A stretch of DNA of 36,182 bases from Bacillota bacterium (GCA_023388995.1 JAEWFD010000039.1:1-36182), one strand, 5' to 3'. Positions 16,728 through 25,444 are shown, counted from the stretch's first letter. A program made the numbers and translations. The notes: a model not told the origin generated them from the sequence alone.

Positions 16728-17077
16728 AAGAATTCATTTGTATCGTGTGTCCGATCGGATGTCATTTGGAAGTGAATGAAGAAACTTTGGAAGTAAAGGG
16801 CAATGGCTGTCCGCGGGGCATCACATATGGGCAAAAAGAATGTGTGAAGCCAATGCGGCATATTACCTCAACGGTCAAAATGATTCAAGGAGAACGTCCG
16901 GTGGTTTCTGTAAAGACTAAGGATGAAATCCCGAAAGATATGATCTTTACCGTGATGGAAGAAATAAAGAAAGCATCGCTTGAAGCACCGGTGCAGATTG
17001 GGGATGTTGTAATATCCAACGTCTGCGATTTGGGTGTGGATATTGTTGCGACAAGTACAGTGAGAAAAGTAATGTGA
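16724..17077 (+). CDS. DUF1667 cysteine-rich protein of the glycerol operon
   Basis: A 117-residue DUF1667 protein. ATG 16724 overlaps the previous stop (ATGA) and follows GGAGGTAA. The N-terminal CIVCPIGCHLEV, then GCPRG and a later Cys, supply cysteines that could bind an iron-sulfur cluster. It is always found beside the GlpA-like and FAD oxidoreductase genes in such operons, so a role in the same electron-transfer complex is inferred. It is the last gene before the insertion sequence. Confidence 0.88.
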   Translation: MKEFICIVCPIGCHLEVNEETLEVKGNGCPRGITYGQKECVKPMRHITSTVKMIQGERPVVSVKTKDEIPKDMIFTVMEEIKKASLEAPVQIGDVVISNVCDLGVDIVATSTVRKVM

Positions 17078-17144
17078 AAAAGTAAATTATGATTCTTCGT
17101 ATATATGATTGCAATAAATAGAGAGATGAAATGTCATCTCTCTC

Positions 17145-17173
17145 AGACTGTCGACAAATTCGGCAGTCTTTTT
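17145..17173 (+). terminator. Terminator in the left end of the IS
   Basis: AGACTG (17145-17150) pairs with CAGTCT (17164-17169), followed by TTTT. It could stop transcripts arriving from the glycerol operon and shield the transposase from outside promoters. Confidence 0.6.
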
Positions 17174-17269
17174 GCTTACACTTTTGTACTATATCCATCG
17201 ACTATACACTCATAATATGTTATAATAAGTATATAATAATAGATGTGCTATTGCCTGGAGGTACTACAT

Positions 17270-18732
17270 ATGCTCATGAAACAATCCAATCATACAAGCT
17301 CTACTGCTGAAATTATTTTTATTGATGATTTTGTCCCGCAAGATCATCTTGTTCGTAAATTGCACAAAACCATGGACTTCACTTTCATCTATAAATATTG
17401 TGAACCAATATACTCCAACGTGGGACGCCCCAATATTGATCCAGTTATTTTATTTAAACTAGCTTTCATCAATCGCTATTTGGTTATAACAGTATGAGAT
17501 GCACAATGAAAGAAGTAGAAGTGAGCTTGGCTTACCGCTGGTTTTTAGGATTAGGCATCAATGAGAAAGTTCCTCACTTCTCCGACTTCTCTGCCATATA
17601 AACGGAAGTTCTCTGCTCCTATTGAAGTAACCGATGAGCATGGCCAATTCAATCAAAAATGATATTTGAGCTTATCTTTGATGAGATATTAATGCAGGCA
17701 TTTCAAAGAAAGCTCATCTATCCGGGACATGTGTATATGGACTCTACCCATATTAAAGCAAATGCCAATAAGAAAAAAGTAACCGCTGAGATGGTTATGG
17801 AAGAACGCCGTTATTACCAAGATGAGTTGGAAGCAGAGATTGATCAGGAATGTACCAAACAAGGATTCAAGATACCAAGTGCAGTTACATACGATAAAAA
17901 AACAAAAGTAAGCATCAGTGATCCTGAATGTGGAATCTTTAATAAGGGCGAGCATGAAGTGCAAGCTGCTTATCTTGCACAGACAGTTTGTGATCTAAAC
18001 GGATTTGTGTTGGGTACAAAAGTAAATCCAGCCAACAAGCATGACAGCAGTACGTTTCAAGCAGTATATCAAGAAGTAATAAGTCGGTTTGGTGTAGCTG
18101 GAGAGCATGGTATCAGAGCAATTGGATTAGATGCAGGATACAAGACGCCGGCAATTGCCAGAGAGATTATCTTATCTGGAATTACTCCTCTGCTTCCTTA
18201 TACCACTCCTAAGGGAAAGCGTAACAATGAGGATGATCCACTACAGATTACCAGTAAGAAGTTTGTTTATGATTCCCAGCATGACTGGTTCATCTGTCCT
18301 AATCAATGCTTAGCAACACCCAGAGGGATAAGCAAGGAAACAGGATATGTTGTGTATCGAACAATTCTAAACCGTCATATATGGCAGAAGTTCATAGATG
18401 AAGCTGAGCTAATTCGGATGACAGAATACCATCGACGATATTACTCACTCAGGAAAAGAACAATCGAGCGAGTATTTGCAGATGCGGAAGAAAAACATGG
18501 ATTACGATATACAAGAGTAAAAGGGAAGCAGAAAGTTCAAGATGAAACTCTGCTTGTTTATGCGTGTATGAATCTCAAAAAGATGGCGATGTGGACTGAC
18601 ATATCTTCATCTGGTAATTTTCTATATTCCTGTTTGATCTGCTTAAAAAACCTCAAAACACACAATTCAGTCAAAAAAGGAAGCTATCTCCAACTATTCA
18701 GGAGAATAAATGCCTTTTTATCGACGGTCTGA
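17270..18732 (+). pseudogene. IS1182-family transposase, broken by frameshifts
   Basis: ATG 17270 follows CTGGAGG. The first segment encodes a DUF772-type N terminus (FVPQDHLVRKLHKTMDF ... GRPNIDPVILFKLAF). The frame then changes near 17480 (MRCTMKEVEVSLAYRWFLGL), near 17598 (YKRKFSAPIEVTDEHG) and near 17657. The remaining 357-codon frame carries the DDE domain, with Asp in MDSTHIKAN, Asp in GLDAGYKTPA and Glu in TIERVFADAEEKHG. Three shifts make this a clear pseudogene, though the catalytic domain itself is uninterrupted. Confidence 0.88.
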
Positions 18733-18763
18733 GAGAGATGACATTTCATCTCTCGATTTATTG

Positions 18764-18865
18764 GTGTGCCGAGAATGGCATATAGATGGTGAAAGACCGC
18801 TATAAGAGTTGATAATTACAATCACTATCCGAAGAATAGAGCTTACACTTAAGGGAGTGTCGAGT
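18764..18865 (+). other. Possible 5' fragment of a group II intron
   Basis: Immediately after the right IS end the sequence begins GTGTGCC, matching the GUGYG 5' end of group II introns, and continues with GGCATATAGATGGTGAAAG, which resembles the start of domain I in bacterial introns. No protein-coding signal was accepted here. The rest of domain I is not present because a minus-strand gene ends at 18881. The identification is by eye only. Confidence 0.35.
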
Positions 18866-18880
18866 TCTTTATCCAATAAT

Positions 18881-19357
18881 TTATGATCTATTTGCTCTAA
18901 TATAACATTCTTGTTCAATTCTTGCTATCATAAAAAAGAATTCTTGTGTCGTGATATAACTAGTTGCTTCTGTTATATAAACTAGATTAGCAAAAATGAA
19001 ATTCAATGCATTTATTTCTTGTTCCGATAGTTTGTAACGTGAATAATTTTGATCGTTTAAATCTGTCAACAATGTATTCAAACCTATGTAAAATACATTA
19101 TTCGTGAATTGATCAAAAATTAATTGTTCAGGATCGTATACTGGAATAGGTAAAGGAGTGTGTTTGAATTCAACATTTATACTTTTAAATGAATAGGTCG
19201 CTGAAATAGTTTGTTTTATAGTACGATAACTGGGAACAGGGCAATTATATCCATGAAGTTCATTCTTTGCCCATCTAACATCTTCAATATTTATGCTTGA
19301 CAAAATAATGTGTTCTAATTGAGATATAACCTTCTCAATATATTGAGTAATCGTCAT
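18881..19357 (-). CDS. Unrecognised 158-residue cytoplasmic protein
   Basis: The frame is open up to 19405, but ATG 19357, eight bases after the stop of the upstream secreted-protein gene, is the natural coupled start; no Shine-Dalgarno site is seen. The protein (MTITQYIEKVISQLEHIILS...) is rich in Ile, Asn, Tyr and Glu, predicted mostly helical at both ends, with no signal peptide or membrane span. I recognise no family. Its placement directly behind a secreted protein suggests a functional pair, for example a cytoplasmic partner or protective factor, but that is speculation. It lies among mobile-element debris and is AT-rich. Confidence 0.6.
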   Translation of the reverse strand: MTITQYIEKVISQLEHIILSSINIEDVRWAKNELHGYNCPVPSYRTIKQTISATYSFKSINVEFKHTPLPIPVYDPEQLIFDQFTNNVFYIGLNTLLTDLNDQNYSRYKLSEQEINALNFIFANLVYITEATSYITTQEFFFMIARIEQECYIRANRS

Positions 19358-19362
19358 TAAGA

Positions 19363-19815
19363 TTAATGATAATGAGCGATTGTTGCATTTGGCGCAACGG
19401 TACAAGTACTTCCTGTGACATCTCTAGATCTTCCGGTAATCGAAATTGATCTGTAATCCCATCTTTTTGATAATGTCGCACCAGTAGAATTATCAAAGTT
19501 ATCAGCCAATATTAAGGTACTACCATCAAATGAATCTGTTATTGCGCCTTGAAAACTCCAAACTAGAAATTTAGGACGTATTATTGCAGACACGTTCTCT
19601 CCATAAGCGGTCAAAGTAACCGATCCGCAAGATCCATAAAAAGTAGAAAAAGGGGTTACCCCATTGTTAGGGGTTATTGGATTTCCCAATGCATCTGTCC
19701 ACACCATATCAATTTCAATTGACATAGGTGTAATAGTATTAGCTTTTGCTGAAATGCCGATTTGTAAAAGCGGAAAAATTAGTAAAGCCAAAAGTAATTT
19801 TCTGTAAATTTTCAT
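19363..19815 (-). CDS. Small secreted protein, unknown function
   Basis: A 150-residue protein with a Sec signal peptide: MKIYRKLLLALLIFPLLQIG, then probable cleavage after SAKA. The mature part is beta-rich (many Thr, Ser, Val, Gly) with two cysteines, in YGSCGSV and GSTCTV, that could form a disulfide outside the cell. It has no wall-anchor motif. AAGGAAAAC lies before the ATG. On the minus strand TTGAGT and TATACG, 16 bases apart, lie just upstream as a possible promoter. The next gene starts eight bases after its stop. No family was recognised. Confidence 0.7.
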   Translation of the reverse strand: MKIYRKLLLALLIFPLLQIGISAKANTITPMSIEIDMVWTDALGNPITPNNGVTPFSTFYGSCGSVTLTAYGENVSAIIRPKFLVWSFQGAITDSFDGSTLILADNFDNSTGATLSKRWDYRSISITGRSRDVTGSTCTVAPNATIAHYH

Positions 19816-20217
19816 ATTGTTTTCCTTTCGTATAGTTAATAAAATAATTCACTCAACGCTTATAATATTAATTTGAATGAACTTAGCAAATAATAGCACA
19901 TATAAGCATCAAATGCAATTATAATAATTAAATCGTTATTTGCACAGAGCGCGTAAATTGAAAAAGTAAATTCCATCCCCTGTTTTAGGTATAAGGAAGT
20001 AGCTATGCAAATTGTCTCTGTAGAACTTACTTATTCAAAAGCAGTTTTTAGTCTTTTATATTCGATCTTTATTCTTTAGATTTGCATTTGCTTATTCATT
20101 AATCATTGGGGGGTACCCCCCAATGATTAAATCGCATTTCCTTTATCTTTGCTGTTTCTATCTTTGTTATACTATCTCTATGAACGGTGTTTGCCTTACT
20201 TTGAGAGGAGCTTCGTT
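19816..20217. other. Non-coding stretch with a palindrome
   Basis: No gene is supported. The region is AT-rich. It contains the promoter area of the minus-strand secreted protein and, near its right end, a perfect palindrome at 20099-20130, followed by the leader of the IS30-type transposase. Confidence 0.5.
20099..20130. repeat. Perfect 32-bp palindrome
   Basis: TTAATCATTGGGGGGT is followed directly by its exact reverse complement, with no loop. There is no T run on the plus strand, so it is not an ordinary terminator. It lies 88 bases before an IS30-type transposase, so it could be abutted inverted repeats or a favoured palindromic target of that element. Confidence 0.85.
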
Positions 20218-20745
20218 ATGAACAAAGGAGCACATCTTACTCTTTCTGATCGCATTCATATCTCTTCCAGCTTGACACAAAATAAAAGTTTTCGTCAAAT
20301 TGCTTCTGAAATCAATAAAGATTCTACCACCATTTCTAAAGAAGTTAAACTTCATCGTCAACGCATTCGTTCTGGTTCAATCGGCAGAATTCATAACAGT
20401 TGCCTATATCGTTTTACTTGTGATCACTAAGGACTTTGCTCTAAACCTGGCTGTCGCAGAAGCTACTGTCGTTCGTGTAGTTACTGCAATAATGCTTGTT
20501 CTAATTATATAGAGGAAATTTGCTCTCATTTGAGTGAACCGCCTTATGTATGCAATGGCTGTAACCAAAGAATGAAATGCCCTTTGTTTAAATCAGAATA
20601 TAATCCCGATATTACTCACAAGAAGTACTTGGATACTCTTTCTTCCTCACGGGAAGGCTGTACGGTATCTACTGATGGATTAGCTGATTCTTCCATTTAT
20701 TCATCAAGGGCATCTAATGCATGCACAAGAAAAGGCTATTGGTGA
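20218..20745 (+). pseudogene. IS30-family transposase, N-terminal remnant
   Basis: ATG 20218 follows GAGAGGAG. The N-terminal helix-turn-helix (LTLSDRIHISSSLTQNKSFR, then QIASEINKDSTTISKEV) and the later cysteine-rich zinc-finger-like region (CSKPGCRRSYCRSC, YVCNGCNQRMKCPLF) are typical of IS30 transposases. A TAA at 20428-20430 interrupts the frame, and the reading frame degenerates around 20680. The DDE catalytic domain is absent, being replaced by group II intron sequence downstream. Nonfunctional remnant. Confidence 0.85.
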
Positions 20746-20924
20746 GTAGCCCGTAGTCCAGTATTGAGTAAGACCCTAACGAATGAAGTCTTGAAGTTGT
20801 ATAGATATACCTATTTTTTAGAATACTACAAAGCTATTAACTTATGAGCCGCCGTATACCGAACGGTACGTACGGTGGAAGGAGAGGGGCGAAGTAACTT
20901 ATTGATTACTAGCTTCTACTCTAT
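20742..20924 (+). mobile_element. Group II intron 3' end (domains V and VI)
   Basis: GAGCCGCCGTATACC at 20846 starts a domain V hairpin. CCGCCGTA pairs with TACGGTGG, and ACCG with CGGT, around a two-base bulge, and the catalytic AGC triad is kept. A domain VI-like stem (GAAG ... CTTC) follows, and the element ends with CTACTCTAT near 20924. No reverse transcriptase is present. The segment 20742-20845 is probably degenerate intron sequence; GTGAG at 20742 resembles a 5' intron end but is far too close to domain V for a complete intron. Confidence 0.75.
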
Positions 20925-20957
20925 TTCTTTTGCAACGAACCAAAATTTCTGATTCAT

Positions 20958-21452
20958 TTATTTGCATGCATCCAGTTGTTTTTCATAAATAGGATCATGA
21001 TTGATGATACTGATTTGATCGGTTTTGTAATACCCGGATGCAATCCAGAATAATTCAGCTTCATCTGATGTCAGATAAATGGAATTAATAGCTTTTGCTT
21101 GCAACATAGCTTCGGCATGTTCTACCAGTGTTTTGCCAAGATTGCTTCGCCGCAATGAAGCGTCTATATATAATTCACGAATAAAACCCCAGCTTTCCCG
21201 TTCATTCCAATCACTGCTTGGAGAATCAATTTGAAACCAAATGAAACCAACAGCCTTGTGATTCACATAAAGTAAATCTAAGGCAGAAATTCCTGCCATA
21301 GCACTGTCGATAATGCGGGTACACACCTTGGTACATTGCTGATCCGTCAGTTCTATCTTAAAATCATCTCTTGAATAAGAACCAAACATTTCTGTAAAAG
21401 ATGCAAAATCATTGCATGAATACGGTCGTATTTCCTTGTTTTGAACTATCAT
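20958..21452 (-). CDS. GNAT-family N-acetyltransferase
   Basis: A 164-residue acetyl-CoA-dependent transferase. I chose ATG 21452 because AGGAGGAAGAA stands just before it; an upstream in-frame codon exists at 21503. The core is VGFIWFQIDS, then RELYIDASLRRSNLGKTLVE, which matches GNAT motif A with a slightly degenerate acetyl-CoA loop (RRSNLG), and a C-terminal part ending in FWIASGYYKTD. The substrate cannot be told from sequence. Confidence 0.85.
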   Translation of the reverse strand: MIVQNKEIRPYSCNDFASFTEMFGSYSRDDFKIELTDQQCTKVCTRIIDSAMAGISALDLLYVNHKAVGFIWFQIDSPSSDWNERESWGFIRELYIDASLRRSNLGKTLVEHAEAMLQAKAINSIYLTSDEAELFWIASGYYKTDQISIINHDPIYEKQLDACK

Positions 21453-21766
21453 TTCTTCCTCCTGATATGTAGGAAGGTTATTTCGCGCGAACCCTCCTTG
21501 CACGCATGATTGTTTGATTATATTTCATAGCAGATCATCCTCTCTCTTTTGGATTTACCGCACAAATGTCTTGTGGTTATTGCTGTGCAGCATTGCTTAC
21601 TATTATACCAATGATGTAGTAAAAGTACCATAAAAATGTTATAGGCAAATAATATGACATGCTGTATAAATACTAGTAGAAACAGATGGATTTAGCAGAG
21701 CTGCTTTTTATAGCGGTAATGAAATAAGAGCATCACCGCAAATTGACAGGGATACTCTTATGTTAT
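21453..21766. other. Non-coding region between two minus-strand genes
   Basis: No gene is supported. At its right end a hairpin acts as the probable terminator of the membrane protein gene; the remainder is AT-rich sequence that should contain the promoter for the acetyltransferase, which I could not place with confidence. Confidence 0.4.
21724..21761 (-). terminator. Hairpin after the membrane protein gene
   Basis: On the minus strand ATAAGAGTATC pairs with GATGCTCTTAT over 11 positions (one G-T) with a 16-base loop, six bases after the stop codon. The T tract that follows is weak, so termination may be partial. Confidence 0.55.
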
Positions 21767-22273
21767 TTATTTTGTTTTTAGCAAATGATTTGCTATTCTA
21801 CGAATGAGGATATTCCATATGAGAGAATATACAAATGAAAAAATGTAAAATCCCAAGATTGTCGGAAAGATAGAAAAAGAATTTGCGACTTCCAAAAACA
21901 ATGGAATTTGAATCAAATAAGTTAGTGCAAGAATGCCTGTGGTCAAAACTATCCCAGCAATAAAACTAGCCATCGCAACTCCTTTTTGTACTGACAACGT
22001 TCCAATTGCGATACCCAATATCCCGGTGGTAAACAATAGAATAACAGCCTCCTGTGCACTGACGATCACAAGCAGCAATGAAGACGAAGCAAGCACTGCA
22101 ACTCCCAAAGAAAAATGGAAATATGTTGCAAGGGCAATCGGCAGTGTACTAAAGGGGCTTAATACCAACCCGATGGCAGGTAAATATACCGGAGCTGCTT
22201 GAAGCATAACGGTCATTGCAGTAAAAATGCTTCCCAGACAAAGGAATTGAATAGAATTGCTTCTTTTTTTCAT
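21767..22273 (-). CDS. Small integral membrane protein, possible ECF S-component type
   Basis: A 168-residue hydrophobic protein with about five or six membrane spans, starting MKKRSNSIQFLCLGSIFTAM. The LGSIFTAMTVMLQ start and the pattern of short loops resemble S-components of ECF vitamin transporters and related YybS-like proteins, but no diagnostic motif identifies a substrate. A TTG codon at 22282 is an alternative start. It follows the sugar-dehydrogenase-like gene by nine bases and is probably in the same transcript. Confidence 0.7.
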   Translation of the reverse strand: MKKRSNSIQFLCLGSIFTAMTVMLQAAPVYLPAIGLVLSPFSTLPIALATYFHFSLGVAVLASSSLLLVIVSAQEAVILLFTTGILGIAIGTLSVQKGVAMASFIAGIVLTTGILALTYLIQIPLFLEVANSFSIFPTILGFYIFSFVYSLIWNILIRRIANHLLKTK

Positions 22274-22282
22274 ATCCAGCAA

Positions 22283-23698
22283 TTACGGCATGATCTCAAA
22301 GACGGTTCCTAAATGCAGATCAGCAGATCTGGCAGAACCATAGACACCTAAAAACAATCTCGTTTGATCTAAGTTTGTCCCTAAACTGACATAGTACGCA
22401 TTTTCAGTACCAAAATCGTAGTTTGTTTCAACGACACCAAAATCGCCCTGCCTAAAATCGGATCTGATATGGGTATATCCCAATGCACCTCGAATAGGAA
22501 GGCGCGGCATTTTTACTCGTGCCCATTCAGAAAATAGCAATGCTCCGCTCAATTGGGGGATTTTAGTTCCTAAATAAGGCTGAACAGCAGTCAGTGAGAT
22601 ACCGCTGAATTTATCAGGACGAGGATCGTCATGATAATAGGTGACTATTGGATGCAGGCGCTTTAAGGATGTTTCTATCGCTTCGTCATAAAAAGCAATT
22701 ACTTTTTCGCTTAATGCCGGATTTTCGGAACATGGTCTTAAAAATGCAGTAGGAAAAGCTCCCTCCCAGCCACGCCAGCCTAAATTGATTATTCCTTCAT
22801 GATTTACTTGATTGTTTTGCATAGCAGCCTGAACAAGCTGGGTTACAGGAAGCGGATTATATTGGATAAAAGCATAAACTGCTTCCTCCAAATCCTGACC
22901 AACATTTCCAACATACTTAATATATTGGTTTTGCAATTTCTGATAAGCAATGCCTGTAGGATTACGGGTTCCTTTTACCATAACGGCAAGTGCTTCCTGA
23001 ATCAGCGGCGGAAGTTCGTCAAAGCGGCTGACTGCAGGGGGAATACCATTAGAAATGTTTTTTGTTAAGTCAAACTCAATAATCTTACCTGCCACTTCCA
23101 TGATATCTTGACCCAAATTGAATGGATCATAGCCAGACCCGCCATCCCCATTGGTAAAAACAAGTTTGTTGTTTTCCGGTGAGAAATTTAAGCTATTTAC
23201 ACCATTATGATTCATGAATGGCTGTCTGATATTTAGCAATGTACGCATTCGCTGTAATTGACCATCCGGCTGCAATGCCCATTCCTCTACGGTATCGATG
23301 TGATTATATTGTGTCACCCGGTCAGTCCATTTTAAATTTAATGATGCAGGATCGCATGGGTCAGGCATGAATGACTTGGGTTGTGCTCCAGGACCTTGCG
23401 ACCCGGCTACTGAATAATGGACATAAAACAATCCGTTTCTGGAAAATTCGGGATGAAATGCCAGTCCGAGCAGCCCTCGTTCATCATAGCCCCCACTGGC
23501 GGTGCCTAGCTGAATGACTTGTGCCCTGATATCCAAAAACATTTTTATATCGCCGTTTTTTACATTAAAGATTTCGCCAACCTGTGTTGCGATGAATAAT
23601 GACTCTGATGTATCTCCCGGCAAGACTGCTGTTTTGATTACAGTAGGTGTATTCACTTTACTAACAATGGGACGTAAATTAACTCTTACCTCTTTCAA
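22283..23698 (-). CDS. Glucose/sorbosone dehydrogenase-like beta-propeller protein
   Basis: A 471-residue protein of the PQQ-dependent soluble glucose/sorbosone dehydrogenase (HHIP-like) fold. Hallmarks are ERGLLGLAFHPEFSRNGLFY, NHNGVNSLNFSPENNK with the catalytic-type histidine, TNGDGGSGYDP, GTRNPTGIAY, YVGNVGQDLEEAVY and INLGWRGWEG. The start is TTG 23698 behind GAAGGGGGT. There is no signal peptide, unusual for a family that is normally periplasmic or extracellular, so the role may not be sugar oxidation. Confidence 0.8.
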   Translation of the reverse strand: MKEVRVNLRPIVSKVNTPTVIKTAVLPGDTSESLFIATQVGEIFNVKNGDIKMFLDIRAQVIQLGTASGGYDERGLLGLAFHPEFSRNGLFYVHYSVAGSQGPGAQPKSFMPDPCDPASLNLKWTDRVTQYNHIDTVEEWALQPDGQLQRMRTLLNIRQPFMNHNGVNSLNFSPENNKLVFTNGDGGSGYDPFNLGQDIMEVAGKIIEFDLTKNISNGIPPAVSRFDELPPLIQEALAVMVKGTRNPTGIAYQKLQNQYIKYVGNVGQDLEEAVYAFIQYNPLPVTQLVQAAMQNNQVNHEGIINLGWRGWEGAFPTAFLRPCSENPALSEKVIAFYDEAIETSLKRLHPIVTYYHDDPRPDKFSGISLTAVQPYLGTKIPQLSGALLFSEWARVKMPRLPIRGALGYTHIRSDFRQGDFGVVETNYDFGTENAYYVSLGTNLDQTRLFLGVYGSARSADLHLGTVFEIMP

Positions 23699-23841
23699 TT
23701 GCCAAACCCCCTTCTATTCTCTAATCATATGATGGAAAGGGATTCAATAGTACAGAGAGCTGGAATCCATGCAGTATTGTCAACAGCATTGAATGCTCCA
23801 TGGCAGTACAATAAAATCGCATTACTAATGGTTGGTTATGG

Positions 23842-23847
23842 TATAAT
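23842..23847 (+). promoter_or_regulatory. Extended -10 promoter of the hydrolase gene
   Basis: TGGTATAAT gives a strong extended -10 (TATAAT at 23842-23847), 70 bases before the chosen start. No good -35 is visible. Confidence 0.5.
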
Positions 23848-23916
23848 GAATTGATTTATTTCCAATATCAGCCAGAATCAACCTTTCCAGGTTTGAAAAG
23901 AAAAGGAGCAAAATTG

Positions 23917-24972
23917 ATGAGTAAAAAGAAACGGATAATCTTTCTTATATTGAGTATAGTTGTCCTGACAATATTTGTAGTGATACCTTTTGGACTTGCT
24001 GCAATGATCTATGAGGATAACTTTGGCAGCCGCTATACAAGTTATGAACCAATGGCACGCAATATCGATGAATTCAAAGATTTGCAGGCACAGCGTGTTA
24101 CTTTTCCTTCTGATCAGGGACAAGCATTGGTTGGCTATCAATATTATAAAAATAAGACAGATGCGAAAGGTATCGTTGTGATTGCCCACGGATTAGGAGG
24201 TGGCGGACACAACTCTTATATGGATGTAGCTGATTATTTTGCTTCACAGAATTATATCGTATTTGCTTATGATGCAACAGGTAATGATGAAAGTGAGGGC
24301 AGTTCCGTAAGAGGAATGCCGCAGGGGTTAATTGATTTAGATTATGCAATTCGGTTTATAAAGCAAACAGCAGCTTTTGAAGGATTGCCGGTTTTATTGT
24401 TCGGACACAGCTGGGGCGGCTACTCTGCAGGTAGCGTATTAAATCTTCATCCTGATGTGAAAGCTGCCGTTATCGTGGCCGGTTTCAACAACTCCGTTGA
24501 TATCATTGCTGAAGAAGGAGAGCGGATTGCAGGAGACAGTATCCATGTTCTGATGCCATACATTGCAGTATATGAACGTATCAAATTTGGCAAATATGCT
24601 ACTTATAATTGCTTAGATGGGTTTCAAAACACCGATGCCGGAGTTATGATTATTTACAGTACGGATGATGAGATGATTTCACAGGAAAAAAGTTTTGACC
24701 TTTTCTATGATGCGTATCAAACGGATGCTCGCTTTCAATTTGTGAAATATGAAGACCGTGGTCATAATTATGTATATTATTCTGATCAATCACGTTCCTA
24801 TCAGGCTGCCTTTAATATTTCTTTTGATGCTTATGTCAATTCCTTGCCGCAATTGACACCGGAATTGAAAGCAAATTACTTCAAAGATCATCTGGATAAA
24901 AGTATGTTGTTTGATTTGGATCATGCTCTTATGGAACGTATTGTTAAGTTTTACGATGAACTAACAAATTAA
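23917..24972 (+). CDS. Membrane-anchored alpha/beta hydrolase (S33-like)
   Basis: A 351-residue hydrolase. ATG 23917 follows AAAGGAGC. An N-terminal membrane segment (residues about 7-31) without a clear cleavage site anchors it, with the rest outside. The catalytic triad is visible: Ser165 in the nucleophile elbow GHSWGG, Asp near 250 in YSTDDEM, and His283 in EDRGHNY. HGLGGGGHNSYMDVADYF carries the oxyanion region. This fits the serine aminopeptidase/YqkD-like group; the substrate is unknown. Confidence 0.85.
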   Translation: MSKKKRIIFLILSIVVLTIFVVIPFGLAAMIYEDNFGSRYTSYEPMARNIDEFKDLQAQRVTFPSDQGQALVGYQYYKNKTDAKGIVVIAHGLGGGGHNSYMDVADYFASQNYIVFAYDATGNDESEGSSVRGMPQGLIDLDYAIRFIKQTAAFEGLPVLLFGHSWGGYSAGSVLNLHPDVKAAVIVAGFNNSVDIIAEEGERIAGDSIHVLMPYIAVYERIKFGKYATYNCLDGFQNTDAGVMIIYSTDDEMISQEKSFDLFYDAYQTDARFQFVKYEDRGHNYVYYSDQSRSYQAAFNISFDAYVNSLPQLTPELKANYFKDHLDKSMLFDLDHALMERIVKFYDELTN

Positions 24973-25008
24973 GAATGTATTTCACTTGCACTATGCAGTA
25001 GAGGATAA

Positions 25009-25419
25009 TTAGTCAGTATGTAATTCAAGTTGACATAACTCCTGCTCACTCTTGCAATATTCTTCGTACTGCTTTGTAAAGTAAGCAATTTTATGCGTGA
25101 CTTTATGCAGATGTTTGGTTACTTCCTCAATATGCTGTTCTACTTCCTGCTTATGAGCGACCAGCATTTCACAGCGTGCTTGGAGTGTTTGCGGCCCTTG
25201 GGTACTCAGCATGACAAAATCCCGGATTTGCTTGATGGACATTCCGGTATGTTTCAAGCAGCAGATTAAGCCAAGCCACTCCAGATCGGCGTCCGTATAA
25301 TGACGGATGCCGCTTTTTGTTCTTTTTATATGCGGCAGCAAGCCCTCTTTTTCGTAGTAGCGCAGTACATGCGGGCTTAAATTCATCTTCTCTGCGACCA
25401 TCTTGACTGTATAACCCAT
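25009..25419 (-). CDS. MerR-family transcriptional regulator
   Basis: A 136-residue regulator. ATG 25419 is preferred over GTG 25428 because AAAGGTG stands at the right distance. The N-terminal winged helix-turn-helix reads YTVKMVAEKMNLSPHVLRYY, then EKEGLLPHIKRTKSGIRHYT, and is followed by a long coiled coil (about 78-120) for dimerisation. Cysteines at the C terminus could sense electrophiles, as in AdhR/NmlR relatives. It is divergent from an aldo/keto reductase and probably controls it from the operator in between. Confidence 0.93.
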   Translation of the reverse strand: MGYTVKMVAEKMNLSPHVLRYYEKEGLLPHIKRTKSGIRHYTDADLEWLGLICCLKHTGMSIKQIRDFVMLSTQGPQTLQARCEMLVAHKQEVEQHIEEVTKHLHKVTHKIAYFTKQYEEYCKSEQELCQLELHTD

Positions 25420-25444
25420 AAAATACACCTTTCTTTCAATTTAC

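Larger units (their letters stand above)
17112..18763 (+). mobile_element. IS1182-type insertion sequence, degenerate
   Basis: A transposase region lies between inverted repeats 17121-17154 and 18721-18754, which match at 33 of 34 positions. The match continues outward for nine more bases (CAATAAATA / GATTTATTG) with one mismatch, giving ends near 17112 and 18763. Each repeat contains its own palindrome, GAGAGATGA-loop-TCATCTCTC. No direct target duplication is evident. The transposase is interrupted at three places, so the element is not autonomous. Confidence 0.85.

Noticed and set aside
18718..18918. Minus-strand ORF of 66 codons
   Set aside because: It spans the inverted repeat of the IS and the possible intron start, and has no protein-like features.
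20742..20746. GTGAG as the 5' end of a complete short intron
   Set aside because: Only about 100 bases separate it from domain V, far too few for domains I to IV.
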